This document shows positions 14,891 to 21,816 of a stretch of DNA of 42,333 nt, piece after piece (position 1 is the stretch's first letter; the number at the start of each line of letters is the position of its first letter). The notes below the pieces were generated by a model that saw nothing but the letters and a program-made list of their open reading frames with translations, did no database searches and was not told the origin of the DNA. The DNA is taken from IMG/VR virus record IMGVR_UViG_3300017605_000093, positions 1 to 42,333 of that record; one strand, written 5' to 3'. Position numbers and translations under genes: made by a program. This DNA comes from a virus.

Positions 14891-15336
14891 GCAGTAACAA
14901 AGGATGGATCGGCGTAGATTTTGATGGGACGCTGGCACTGTACGATCAGTGGCGTGGCGCCGATCACTGCGGCGAACCGGTGGGCGCGATGCTTTTTCGC
15001 GTCAAGAAGTGGATTGCAGATGGTCACGAGGTTCGCATATTCACGGCGCGCATCAGTCCTCTGGATACCTGCGTCAAGCCGTATGAGCGGGTGCAGATGA
15101 GCGATGCCGAGTCTTCGGCTGCGGCCCGCTCCATGGGCATTGACCCTGCGCGGTTTGATGATGCGGTGCGCGCCGTAACGGCTATCCGCATGTGGTGCCT
15201 GCATCACATCGGGCAAATGCTTCCTATCACCAACGTGAAAGACTACGCAATGATCGAGCTTTGGGACGACCGGGCCGTTCAGGTTGAGGCAAATACCGGT
15301 GAGCGAGTCGGATACAGCACGCGGGGCCTGGCATGA
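14887..15336 (+). CDS. HAD-family phosphatase, 149 aa
   Basis: GWIGVDFDGTLALYD (about residues 6-20) is the HAD motif I DxDGT, with the nucleophilic Asp followed by the acid/base Asp. VRIFTARIS (about 50-58) provides motif II (Thr), and the later DYAMIELWDDRAVQVE supplies the motif IV acidic pair. The small size and absent cap resemble phage polynucleotide or nucleotide 5'(3')-phosphatases. Because the genome also encodes an RNA ligase and tRNAs, a 3'-phosphatase role in RNA end healing is possible but not shown. Confidence 0.75.
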   Translation: MSSNKGWIGVDFDGTLALYDQWRGADHCGEPVGAMLFRVKKWIADGHEVRIFTARISPLDTCVKPYERVQMSDAESSAAARSMGIDPARFDDAVRAVTAIRMWCLHHIGQMLPITNVKDYAMIELWDDRAVQVEANTGERVGYSTRGLA

Positions 15337-15578
15337 TCAACCGCGATCCCATGCTTGACCGCATCCCGCCCGGCTATGTTGGGCCGGCCTACGCCAACCG
15401 CCGCGACGTGCTCGTGACTCGCTCGGGCCTGTGCATCGGCCTGCTGCACGAGCCGCAGCCGAAGATGGCTAACAGCGCGGAGGCGTTCGCTGAAGACATC
15501 ATCATGCACCGCGGCGGACCGTTCTGGGCGGCTCAGCGCATGGTGCTTGAGCTTTGCGGCGCAGTGGGGCGGCCATGA
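15333..15578 (+). CDS. Hypothetical protein, 81 aa
   Basis: Starts MINRDPMLDRIPPGYVG, followed by a short beta segment (VLVTRSGLCIGLL) and a helical end with MHRGGPFWAAQRMVLELCG. ATGA junctions on both sides. No known family. Confidence 0.55.
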   Translation: MINRDPMLDRIPPGYVGPAYANRRDVLVTRSGLCIGLLHEPQPKMANSAEAFAEDIIMHRGGPFWAAQRMVLELCGAVGRP

Positions 15579-16033
15579 TCGAGCGCTTCATCAGGCGCAC
15601 CACGGCTCGCCAGCCAGATCGCGTGATCGGTGGGCACGATGATCCCTACATGCTGCGCTGGTACATCCTGCCGCGCAACAGGCTGTTCAACGTCTACCTG
15701 CATCGCTTCCTTCGCAGCGATGATGACAGAGCGATGCACGATCACCCGTGGGCGAACTTCTCGCTTATCCTGCGCGGCGAGTACACGGAGCACACCATCG
15801 CGGCAGGTGGTGTGCATCACAGGCGCCTGATGCGGCAAGGTGCGTGGAGAGTACGTCATAGCGGCAAACTATCGCACCGCATCGAACTGCATGCCGGGCC
15901 GTGCTGGACCTTGTTCATCACCGGACCAGTCTACCGAGACTGGGGGTTTCACTGCCCTGGCGGTTGGGTACATTGGGAGCGGTTCACGGCACACGATGAC
16001 CGTGGGCAGATTGGCAAAGGATGCGACCAATGA
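15575..16033 (+). CDS. Cupin-like phage protein, 152 aa
   Basis: LHRFLRSDDDRAMHDHPW (about residues 43-60), followed by FSLILRGEYTEH and later SGKLSHRIEL, is the two-motif His-rich pattern of a small cupin; HDH and the later His could bind a metal. Similar proteins occur in phages and prophages without assigned function. ATGA start. Confidence 0.6.
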   Translation: MIERFIRRTTARQPDRVIGGHDDPYMLRWYILPRNRLFNVYLHRFLRSDDDRAMHDHPWANFSLILRGEYTEHTIAAGGVHHRRLMRQGAWRVRHSGKLSHRIELHAGPCWTLFITGPVYRDWGFHCPGGWVHWERFTAHDDRGQIGKGCDQ

Positions 16034-16143
16034 AACGAGGATCGTTAGAGGCCGTGATAATCGGATACTTGCTTGCATGCGTATTTTGCGTGCTGGCTGA
16101 CGTGATCAAGAAGCCATGGAGGCGCCATGAAACGCGCAAGTGA
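16030..16143 (+). CDS. Single-span membrane peptide, 37 aa
   Basis: Begins MKRGSLEAVIIGYLLACVFCVLAD: one hydrophobic segment between basic ends (KKPWRRHETRK). The start overlaps the cupin stop (ATGA), and its end overlaps the next small gene by 17 nt in another frame. Probably an inner-membrane peptide expressed early; function unknown. Confidence 0.5.
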   Translation: MKRGSLEAVIIGYLLACVFCVLADVIKKPWRRHETRK

Positions 16144-16252
16144 CTGGATCGCGGTCTACGGCTGGTGCCATGCCGTGTCGCTGGCCCTGCGGTATGGCGT
16201 GTATGCTGGCGTTGCCGGAGTGCTGGCGCTGGTGATTTGGAGAAACTCATGA
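16127..16252 (+). CDS. Single-span membrane peptide, 41 aa
   Basis: Reads MKRASDWIAVYGWCHAVSLA, then GVAGVLALVIWRNS: a membrane span near the C-terminus. GGAGGCGCC precedes the ATG and the stop overlaps the next start. Two successive small membrane peptides suggest an early membrane-directed function such as superinfection exclusion (inference). Confidence 0.5.
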   Translation: MKRASDWIAVYGWCHAVSLALRYGVYAGVAGVLALVIWRNS

Positions 16253-16428
16253 ACGACTACTACGGCATGACCGCCGCCGACATCGTGGCGGCAGACGAAG
16301 AGCGCGAGCATAGCAGCCAGTGCGCAGCCGAGCGCATGGCGCACGCCAAACGCATGGCGCGCAACGGCTCATCGACACACCCCGATCTGCGCGAGCCAGA
16401 CTACCAGGATGGCGACGATGAGCAGTGA
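16249..16428 (+). CDS. Hypothetical protein, 59 aa
   Basis: Acidic and His/Glu-rich (MNDYYGMTAADIVAADEERE...). GGAG lies 8 nt upstream. It overlaps the next gene by 11 nt. Function unknown. Confidence 0.5.
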   Translation: MNDYYGMTAADIVAADEEREHSSQCAAERMAHAKRMARNGSSTHPDLREPDYQDGDDEQ

Positions 16429-16636
16429 CGCGCCCTATCATCGTGTGGCGCCGTACCCGGCTGGCGACGTGGTGGGGCCATGCATCTGCGGCTCATGGCC
16501 AGGGGGTGAATGCTTGCGGTGCAGAACGCTTGAGTCCATCGCATGGGCCGCCTACAGCAAGGCGTGGCCCGAGGCGATTGGAATGGTGGTGTATACGGAG
16601 AAAAGGTTTCGCGATCAGATCGGCAAGAAGGCATAA
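16418..16636 (+). CDS. Small zinc-knuckle-like protein, 72 aa
   Basis: Starts MSSDAPYHRVAPY and contains CICGSWPGGECLRC (about residues 22-35), four Cys in two CxC/CxxC pairs suited to one zinc ion, then a helical tail ending KKA. It is the last protein gene of the rightward operon, 7 nt before the tRNA cluster. Confidence 0.55.
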   Translation: MSSDAPYHRVAPYPAGDVVGPCICGSWPGGECLRCRTLESIAWAAYSKAWPEAIGMVVYTEKRFRDQIGKKA

Positions 16637-16643
16637 TCACAAC

Positions 16644-16729
16644 GGGCGGCTGTAGCTCAGTCTGGGAGAGCAAGCGGGCTGTAATGAACCCCTGCTGTGC
16701 GATGGTTCAAATCCATCCAGCGCCCACCA
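16644..16729 (+). tRNA. tRNA-Tyr(GTA)-like gene with abnormal acceptor and anticodon arms
   Basis: Normal parts: D stem GCTC/GAGC (16655-16658, 16668-16671), T arm GATGG-TTCAAAT-CCATC (16701-16717), encoded CCA (16727-16729). Abnormal parts: the acceptor pairs as eight base pairs with one bulged G on the 5' side. The anticodon stem (16673-16678 with 16691-16696) encloses a 12-nt loop, CTGTAATGAACC, instead of 7 nt. The first seven loop bases, CTGTAAT, are a perfect tyrosine anticodon loop with U33 and GTA, as if GAACC had been inserted. It may be a pseudogene, an unusual functional tRNA, or a decoy. Confidence 0.55.
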
Positions 16730-17040
16730 AACAAAAGAACTGATGGGTGGCGTGTGCGCCTCCCTGAACGGCTGGCCTGGCAGTCAGGAAACGTAGCATG
16801 ATCGAGTAGGAGCATGCGAGACGGGAATGCCGGTGAACAGTGGGGCACATGGCAGGCCGGAAAGACGGCCAAGATTTCTTCGCTGTGACAGCCGCGCAAG
16901 TGGCGAGAGGGACGAATCCGGCGCAACCCGTCACTGGAGTATGCCGGCGCAAATTGCATGGCGGTAAACGCGGAGTGAGAAAGCCTGGGTCCAGAAGGCA
17001 ACAGAACGGCTTGACAGCTCGGAGAGACGGCACAGAATTC
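16730..17040 (+). other. Structured non-coding spacer between tRNAs
   Basis: There is no supportable protein gene. Inverted repeats are frequent: GGCCTG/CAGGCC (16774-16779 with 16853-16858), GCATG/CATGC around 16796-16817, GTGAC/GTCAC (16885-16889 with 16930-16934). A direct repeat CCGGCGCAA occurs near 16918 and 16943. It may be degenerate tRNA material or a precursor RNA scaffold. Confidence 0.35.
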
Positions 17041-17114
17041 GCGGGCTTGGCCGAGCGGTCAGGCAGCGCCCTTCCAAGGCGCCTAGTTCGGTTCGATTCC
17101 GAAAGCTCGCTCCA
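17041..17114 (+). tRNA. tRNA-Gly(TCC)
   Basis: A canonical 74-nt cloverleaf: acceptor GCGGGCT/AGCTCGC (one G-U), D stem GCC/GGC, anticodon stem GCGCC/GGCGC with loop CTTCCAA (anticodon TCC, reading GGA/GGG), T arm TTCGG-TTCGATT-CCGAA, and encoded CCA. Its regular structure contrasts with the two neighbouring tRNAs. Confidence 0.9.
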
Positions 17115-17206
17115 GAGTCAGGGAGCGCTGACGCAATGACATGCGTTTGCGCCTGAAGAGCGGCAACCTGCGGGTGGCACGAGGGCTAGTCTTTCGTGTC
17201 CGTAAG

Positions 17207-17306
17207 GGGCCGGTGCAAGCGGGTATCGAGGCGTCATCCTCGCTGCTGCGGCTGCGGAGCATGGGGATTCCATCCCATGTGGCACGGTGCAATCCCGTGA
17301 CCTGCC
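17207..17306 (+). pseudogene. Possible tRNA remnant
   Basis: A good T arm (CACGG-TGCAATC-CCGTG, 17283-17299) follows a 6-bp hairpin CATGGG-8 nt-CCCATG (17260-17279) placed like an anticodon or variable arm. A 5' segment GGCCGGT near 17207 could pair at 6 of 7 positions with ACCTGCC (17300-17306). No CCA and no proper D arm are seen. The last bases would overlap the next tRNA. Confidence 0.3.
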
Positions 17307-17379
17307 GCGTTAGCTCAGTTGGTAGAGCACCGTCCTTGTAGCTCGGTGGTCCAGGGTTCGAATCCTTGACGCGGCACCA
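17304..17379 (+). tRNA. tRNA-Thr(TGT) with weakened anticodon stem
   Basis: Acceptor GCCGCGT/ACGCGGC, D stem GCTC/GAGC, T arm CAGGG-TTCGAAT-CCTTG and CCA are all intact over a standard 76 nt. The anticodon stem CCGTC/CTCGG pairs at only three of five positions: the two pairs next to the loop are T-T and C-C. With an extra A-T at the base, the effective loop is 11 nt (TCCTTGTAGCT) centred on TGT. It ends directly at the stop codon of the convergent Rz1 gene. Confidence 0.75.
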
Positions 17380-17640
17380 TCACCTAGGCCACGCCCGAAT
17401 GATCGCCAGGCCCTGGGCATCGCACAGCCACAGCGCAGCCTCTGCGCGCAGCAGCCGCTCTTCAGCTTGGCGCACGGTCAGATCGGCGGGCGGCGCCTCA
17501 AGGCTGCACGGCACCCACATCGGAGCCGGCAGGGACACCGGAGGCGTCACGGAGCTTGCGCAACCGGTCAGCCAGGCCAGGGAGCACCACATCGCGAATG
17601 TCAACGCCTTGCGGGCATTGCAGAGGATCGGCGGGAACAT
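17380..17640 (-). CDS. Outer-membrane spanin subunit Rz1 (lipoprotein), 86 aa
   Basis: The N-terminus has a basic region (NARKA), a hydrophobic core (LTFAMWCSLAW) and the lipobox LTGC, so the mature protein is a lipoprotein starting at Cys. The start of the mature part is Pro/Ser-rich, as in Rz1 proteins. The gene overlaps the 3' half of the Rz gene in a different frame, the classic Rz/Rz1 arrangement. With Rz it would fuse inner and outer membranes in the last step of lysis. Confidence 0.75.
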   Translation of the reverse strand: MFPPILCNARKALTFAMWCSLAWLTGCASSVTPPVSLPAPMWVPCSLEAPPADLTVRQAEERLLRAEAALWLCDAQGLAIIRAWPR

Positions 17641-17866
17641 GGATCACCTCGCGTAAGACTTTGGCAGAGTGGCCGGCCATCGCTGCGTATTGAGCTTCAG
17701 CAACCGATCGACTGACGTAGTTGCGGGCGATGAATTCCGTTTGGGCGCGAGACTGCTGCGCCCGCTCTGCGTCCCAATCAGCCTGCACCGACCTGCGACC
17801 CATCAAGGCGCCGCCAAGGAACGCGCCGACGATGACAGCGCCGGCCGTGATCTGGCCTGGGGTCAA
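17498..17866 (-). CDS. Inner-membrane spanin subunit Rz, 122 aa
   Basis: One N-terminal membrane span (AGAVIVGAFLGGALMG, about residues 8-23) is followed by a periplasmic charged helical domain (VQADWDAERAQQSRAQTEF...). Length and topology match Rz-type i-spanins. ATGA junction with the upstream gene; the Rz1 gene lies nested and overlapping its 3' part. Confidence 0.75.
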   Translation of the reverse strand: MTPGQITAGAVIVGAFLGGALMGRRSVQADWDAERAQQSRAQTEFIARNYVSRSVAEAQYAAMAGHSAKVLREVIHVPADPLQCPQGVDIRDVVLPGLADRLRKLRDASGVPAGSDVGAVQP

Positions 17867-18063
17867 AACCCGTGCCCGCAGTCACTCGGTGCCGTCTGCT
17901 TGACTACCTCAGACGCGTGCTTGCGAGTCATCAGCGGCCCAAGCGAGGCGTGCTGCTGTACGGCGTAGTTTGCGGCCTCAGTCTCATCCGCGAACATGGC
18001 GTATGAGCCGTCCCGATGAATCACTGTCCGCATCACGTCCGTGTCCGCTGCCGTGTTTTCCAT
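17863..18063 (-). CDS. Hypothetical protein in lysis cassette, 66 aa
   Basis: Starts MENTAADTDVMRTVIHRDGSY. A small soluble alpha/beta protein without signal peptide. It overlaps the upstream membrane-protein gene by 31 nt and Rz by 4 nt. An alternative start is Met11. Unknown function. Confidence 0.45.
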   Translation of the reverse strand: MENTAADTDVMRTVIHRDGSYAMFADETEAANYAVQQHASLGPLMTRKHASEVVKQTAPSDCGHGF

Positions 18064-18353
18064 TCGCCGCCTCGCTTCGCTGCACGTTGCACACGTTCAG
18101 CAGCGTACAGCATTCTGACGGCCTGCGACGCTGCAACCAGCATCAAAACGAGGTGCACCAGATGCGCCTGCATGTAGAGCGACTCGACAACGCACCACGC
18201 CGATACCAGAGCCACGGCCAGCAGCACCACTGATTCTGCCGACAGCACGCGCCGCCATCCCTGGTATTCAAGCGCTGCCGCCAGCGCCGTTGATCCGGCC
18301 ACCGCGCCAAGAATGCCAGTCGCGACCGAAACCACAATTTCCCACATCATCAT
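18033..18353 (-). CDS. Membrane protein, holin-like, 106 aa
   Basis: Three hydrophobic stretches (VVSVATGILGAVAGSTALAA; SVVLLAVALVSAWCVV; LVHLVLMLVAASQAV) and a basic C-terminal tail (KRGGEWKTRQRTRT) match the topology of class I holins. The location between another membrane protein and Rz supports a role in lysis as holin or antiholin. Confidence 0.6.
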   Translation of the reverse strand: MMMWEIVVSVATGILGAVAGSTALAAALEYQGWRRVLSAESVVLLAVALVSAWCVVESLYMQAHLVHLVLMLVAASQAVRMLYAAERVQRAAKRGGEWKTRQRTRT

Positions 18354-18748
18354 CCACCCCCGCCCTGAGAACCGCCGCCCCGTCGATCAACCCACCGCCG
18401 CGCCGCTGCGGCCATCACCGGCAGCGCCCACCATCCGCCCAGCGCCAGAGTGCCGCTGATGGCCCACTCTGGGATCCGCGCCAGTGGCGCAGTGATCGCG
18501 TAGGCCGGGAACAGCGCCGTTGCAACGCTGGTGCCCAAGATGGCAAAGCCTGTGTAGGCCAGCACCATCCCCACCGCGGCCAGCGCCCAACGCCACGACA
18601 GCGTGACACCATCAGCATGCGAGACCCAAACACCGATCACAGCGCCGGCCACAGCGCATAGGATCACGCCTTGTGGCGGCAGGCTGGCAGCGGCCCCAGC
18701 GGCAGCCGTGGCAGATGCGGCCGTAGCCGCCGCAGTGATATCGCTCAT
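18350..18748 (-). CDS. Putative holin, 132 aa
   Basis: An Ala-rich N-terminus is followed by three to four membrane spans (VILCAVAGAVIGVWV; ALAAVGMVLAYTGFAILG; VATALFPAYAITAPLA; ISGTLALGGWWALPVMAA) and a basic Gly-rich tail (RRWVDRRGGGSQ). The ATG at 18748 overlaps the upstream stop. Such proteins sit in holin positions of many betaproteobacterial phages. Confidence 0.6.
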   Translation of the reverse strand: MSDITAAATAASATAAAGAAASLPPQGVILCAVAGAVIGVWVSHADGVTLSWRWALAAVGMVLAYTGFAILGTSVATALFPAYAITAPLARIPEWAISGTLALGGWWALPVMAAAARRWVDRRGGGSQGGGG

Positions 18749-19131
18749 CGCTCTGCTTTCTTGGCCGTCCAGACCAGCAACGCGAGCCACGCCACCACGG
18801 CCAGCCCGACCCCGTACCATTGTCCGCCACACAAGCCCTCTCCGGGCGGCGCGCGGAACGACGCATCCCGCAGCCGAGCGCAGCCGCACGTGACGATCAG
18901 CGTTTGCTCTGCCAGGCCCCACAGCGCGACACCGTAGAGCGCGATCCGAGCCGCCTGCGGCCAGTGCCTGCGGCGCTCCAGGACCACCCGCGGCGCCAGC
19001 GCGAAGAATGCCGCACCAGTGATTCCCTGGAAGACGTAGAAGACCCGTGTAGGCAGCACGCCCAGCAGATCCGCCGTGGGCTGATAGCCGTAGTGGCCAA
19101 TAGCTAGCAGCAGAAGCAGCGCTTCGAGCAC
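18745..19131 (-). CDS. Membrane protein in lysis cassette, 128 aa
   Basis: A GTG start is followed by LEALLLLLAIGHYGY, then FYVFQGITGAAFFALA, IALYGVALWGLAEQTLIV and VGLAVVAWLALLVW, about four spans. CGCARL and GLCGGQW add periplasmic Cys residues. It lies between a 50-aa gene and the holin. It may be an antiholin or an unrelated membrane factor. Confidence 0.55.
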   Translation of the reverse strand: MLEALLLLLAIGHYGYQPTADLLGVLPTRVFYVFQGITGAAFFALAPRVVLERRRHWPQAARIALYGVALWGLAEQTLIVTCGCARLRDASFRAPPGEGLCGGQWYGVGLAVVAWLALLVWTAKKAER

Positions 19132-19132
19132 G

Positions 19133-19285
19133 CTACTTCTCGACGCCAGGGCCGCCGCCGCCTAGCACGCGCAGCGTCGTGTCGATGGCGTCACGAGCCT
19201 TGCCGGGCGGCACGTAGGCGCGCACTCGGCGGGCGATGTGCAGGGCGGCGCAGTAGGCTGTGGCGGTTGTCAGTACTGTAAACAT
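19133..19285 (-). CDS. Small protein, 50 aa
   Basis: A strong AAGGAG precedes the ATG. The product reads MFTVLTTATAYCAALHIARR and continues VRAYVPPGKARD, amphipathic with a hydrophobic start. The next gene begins 2 nt after the stop. Its position right after the tailspike marks the first gene of the lysis cassette. Function unknown. Confidence 0.55.
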   Translation of the reverse strand: MFTVLTTATAYCAALHIARRVRAYVPPGKARDAIDTTLRVLGGGGPGVEK

Positions 19286-19299
19286 TCTTTACTCCTTGG

Positions 19300-21816
19300 T
19301 TAGGCGGCAATGGCCGCGTGACTCTTCCACGTCCCCGGCGTCCCACCGGTGACGCATCTTGTGCCCGGCACACCACCGGCTGCGGCGCCGAAGAACGTTA
19401 TGTCTTGCCCGACATGCCACGTGCCTGTTGTGGGCGCCGCCGTGAAATATCCAGTGACACCGCCAGATTGCATTCCAGAAAACGTATTATTCGGATTGAC
19501 AACGATATTTGTGGTAGTGCCGTTTATGCTCACACCCCACCGCTGCTTTGCAGTGTTGTCATAGACCGTGTTTGCGTCCATCCATATATTGTTAACTGTG
19601 CCACCTGACTGCTCAATGAATATACCGTCGTGAGTGTTCGCGGCTTGCAGCCCGCAGAATTGTATAAGGTTGTTTGACACCTTGATTGCGATGATCGTTC
19701 TTGTTGAGCCGCCTTCCTCTATTCTTATTCCGTTCCTGGAGCAATCGTTCATTTCATTGCCATCTACGGCAATTCCGCCAATTGTGTTTGATGTTGGCGG
19801 GGTCGTCAGATGCACGCCGTGCCTCGCCCATCGAATGTTATTCTGTCGAATGGAGCCCCTGTTTAGGTTTCTGACCACAATGCCGCTACCAACATCTTGT
19901 GACGCTGTGTACTTTATATGATTTTTTACGATGTCGATTAGCTGATTATTGGCGTCGTCTGACACGTAAATAGCGTCGCCATTGCTCATGTATATGATGT
20001 TATTGCTTACATTAAGGCGCTGGCCCAGCAGCAGCATCGCTTTAAAGCTGGAACTGGCCTCATGATTAATGATGTTCGCGGTTATATCCAATCCCTGACA
20101 GAACCAAGTAGCGCCCTTCGTCATCTGTATGCCATACCCGGTTTGCGTACCCATGGTGTTGCGCTCAATGTTCGAATCAAATAACCCTTGCAGAACAATT
20201 CCGTTTACTTTGCCCTTGATCGTGTTGTGATGGACCTTGAACTCGGCGCAATTGAAATCTACGCCGCCGCTCATATTGGTAGAGCTGATTACTATCGCAT
20301 CACCTGTGACAGCCCCAGCCTCGCCGCCATCGCTAACCGGCAAATTGGCGCCTACAATCGTATTGTCGTGAATAAGATTGCGATTTGAAACCCAGCGAAT
20401 TTCGATGTCCGTGCCGACATTGTTTGTAAACTGATTGTGGGCAACGATGCAGTGGTCAATCCCGTTGCAGCCATTTATGGCATAGCCGAACGAATTGCGC
20501 AGTAAGCAGTACGTGATATTTGAAAATTTGACTTGGCGCCACTTAACCAAGTTGAGGCCGGAATTCGACTGATTCGCCTTGTTCCCGTCCAAACACAGCT
20601 TGTGCAGGTGGCTGCGTGACTGCCCGACAGTGTCAGAGCCGTCAATGTTTGTACCAACATCAACGTTTCGAATCAGGGCCGAATTTGTTGGTGCCGATGC
20701 CTTTTGTTTCAGAACACTTTGTTCGCCGGCGCCGAAAATTGTTTGGTTCGGATAGTGAATAATCTCGTTGCACACGAATTCACCAGGCGGCACATACACG
20801 TCGGCACCATATAGCGATGCCGCATATGTCGCTGCGTTTATCTTTGAGGTTTGGTCAGTGCCGTCAGCAACAGCGCCAGCAACGTCATTCAACCGACTTG
20901 TTATGCTGAGCCAGGCGCCAGAGAACCATGCGCCGATTGTTCCTGCAACGTAGTTTTTCCCCTGATCCAAGTACACCATTCCAGCCGCATTGCTCTCGCT
21001 GGTGGGGTCGGCGAGTTCGCCGCGTAGCGCGTCCTGGGGCAGGCTGCGGCCGTAGCGGATCAGCACATTGTTCGACGCGGCGGCGGGGGCTGGCGTGATC
21101 GTGACGACGTTGCCGGAGAGGGTGTATTCGATCAGCGGGCGCAGCGTGGAACCAATGCCTCCGATCGTCACAGAAACATCCATGTTTGCGACGGCGCCAG
21201 GGTTGCGCAGTAGCGTGAAATTCTGGCTGCCGCCCCCCGCGCCGCTGAACACCTCTGCCTGCCAGTCGCTCAGCACCGCCTGCGTGAGCCCGAATGTGGA
21301 GCGTGCGAAGGCAATCACTTGGTCGCCGGCTGACAATGCTGCCGCCATCGTGATCTGCGCGACGCCAGTCTCGAAGTAATCCTGTCCGCTGATCTGTCGA
21401 ATGCCGTTCAGGTACACATCCAGGGCATTGCTGCCAGGCGTGTACACCGCGTTCGTCAGCGTGACAATGGCCTGTCCGCCCGATGCCGTGATCACGTCCA
21501 GGCCGCCGCCGCCTAGATCTACCGCCGTGACATTGGGCGCGTAGAATACCTGCCGGCCATTGCGATCCCGCACGCGCATGCTGTACTGGGCGCCCACAAA
21601 CACCATCGCCGGGGCACCATTGCGCGCCGGGTAGCCTGCCACCGTGCGAATGGGCTGCGCAGCCGGCTGCACGTTGGCATCGTCCCAGTAGGCGGCCAGC
21701 GGCTGCAATTCAGGATCTTGGAATGGCTCGCCGAACCAGATGTAGCCGTTTTCGAGCGGCAGCCCGTCCAGGCCGACGTAATGGTTGAATGGGTTTACGG
21801 TTGCTGGGGTTGCCAT
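19300..21816 (-). CDS. P22-type tailspike with beta-helix (receptor-binding/depolymerase), 838 aa
   Basis: Residues 1-100 (VNPFNHYVGLDGLPLENGYI, then GEPFQDPELQP, IRTVAGYPARNGAP, YSMRVRDRNGRQVFY) resemble the P22 tailspike head-binding domain. Residues about 105-260 form beta-rich linker domains seen in other spikes. From about 290 a pectate-lyase-like segment begins (NAATYAASLYGADVYVPPGEF), then a right-handed parallel beta-helix with many Asn-rich turns (NNVGTDIEI, NTIKGKVNGIVLQG, NNIRWARHG). A short C-terminal beta domain ends the protein. It should attach to the gp4/gp10-like tail and bind or cleave surface polysaccharide. The helix-coding DNA (about 19400-20900) is clearly richer in A+T than its neighbours, a sign of exchange. 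Confidence 0.85.
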   Translation of the reverse strand: MATPATVNPFNHYVGLDGLPLENGYIWFGEPFQDPELQPLAAYWDDANVQPAAQPIRTVAGYPARNGAPAMVFVGAQYSMRVRDRNGRQVFYAPNVTAVDLGGGGLDVITASGGQAIVTLTNAVYTPGSNALDVYLNGIRQISGQDYFETGVAQITMAAALSAGDQVIAFARSTFGLTQAVLSDWQAEVFSGAGGGSQNFTLLRNPGAVANMDVSVTIGGIGSTLRPLIEYTLSGNVVTITPAPAAASNNVLIRYGRSLPQDALRGELADPTSESNAAGMVYLDQGKNYVAGTIGAWFSGAWLSITSRLNDVAGAVADGTDQTSKINAATYAASLYGADVYVPPGEFVCNEIIHYPNQTIFGAGEQSVLKQKASAPTNSALIRNVDVGTNIDGSDTVGQSRSHLHKLCLDGNKANQSNSGLNLVKWRQVKFSNITYCLLRNSFGYAINGCNGIDHCIVAHNQFTNNVGTDIEIRWVSNRNLIHDNTIVGANLPVSDGGEAGAVTGDAIVISSTNMSGGVDFNCAEFKVHHNTIKGKVNGIVLQGLFDSNIERNTMGTQTGYGIQMTKGATWFCQGLDITANIINHEASSSFKAMLLLGQRLNVSNNIIYMSNGDAIYVSDDANNQLIDIVKNHIKYTASQDVGSGIVVRNLNRGSIRQNNIRWARHGVHLTTPPTSNTIGGIAVDGNEMNDCSRNGIRIEEGGSTRTIIAIKVSNNLIQFCGLQAANTHDGIFIEQSGGTVNNIWMDANTVYDNTAKQRWGVSINGTTTNIVVNPNNTFSGMQSGGVTGYFTAAPTTGTWHVGQDITFFGAAAGGVPGTRCVTGGTPGTWKSHAAIAA

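Noticed and set aside
16905-16925. T-arm-like sequence GGGACGAATCC
   Set aside because: The flanking bases do not form a T stem, and no acceptor or D arm can be placed.
16840-17139. 99-codon plus-strand frame in the tRNA cluster
   Set aside because: It runs through the complete tRNA-Gly gene and shows no coding signature.
19300-21816. Diversity-generating retroelement, suggested by genome size near Bordetella phage BPP-1
   Set aside because: No reverse transcriptase, no template/variable repeat pair and no Mtd-type fibre found.
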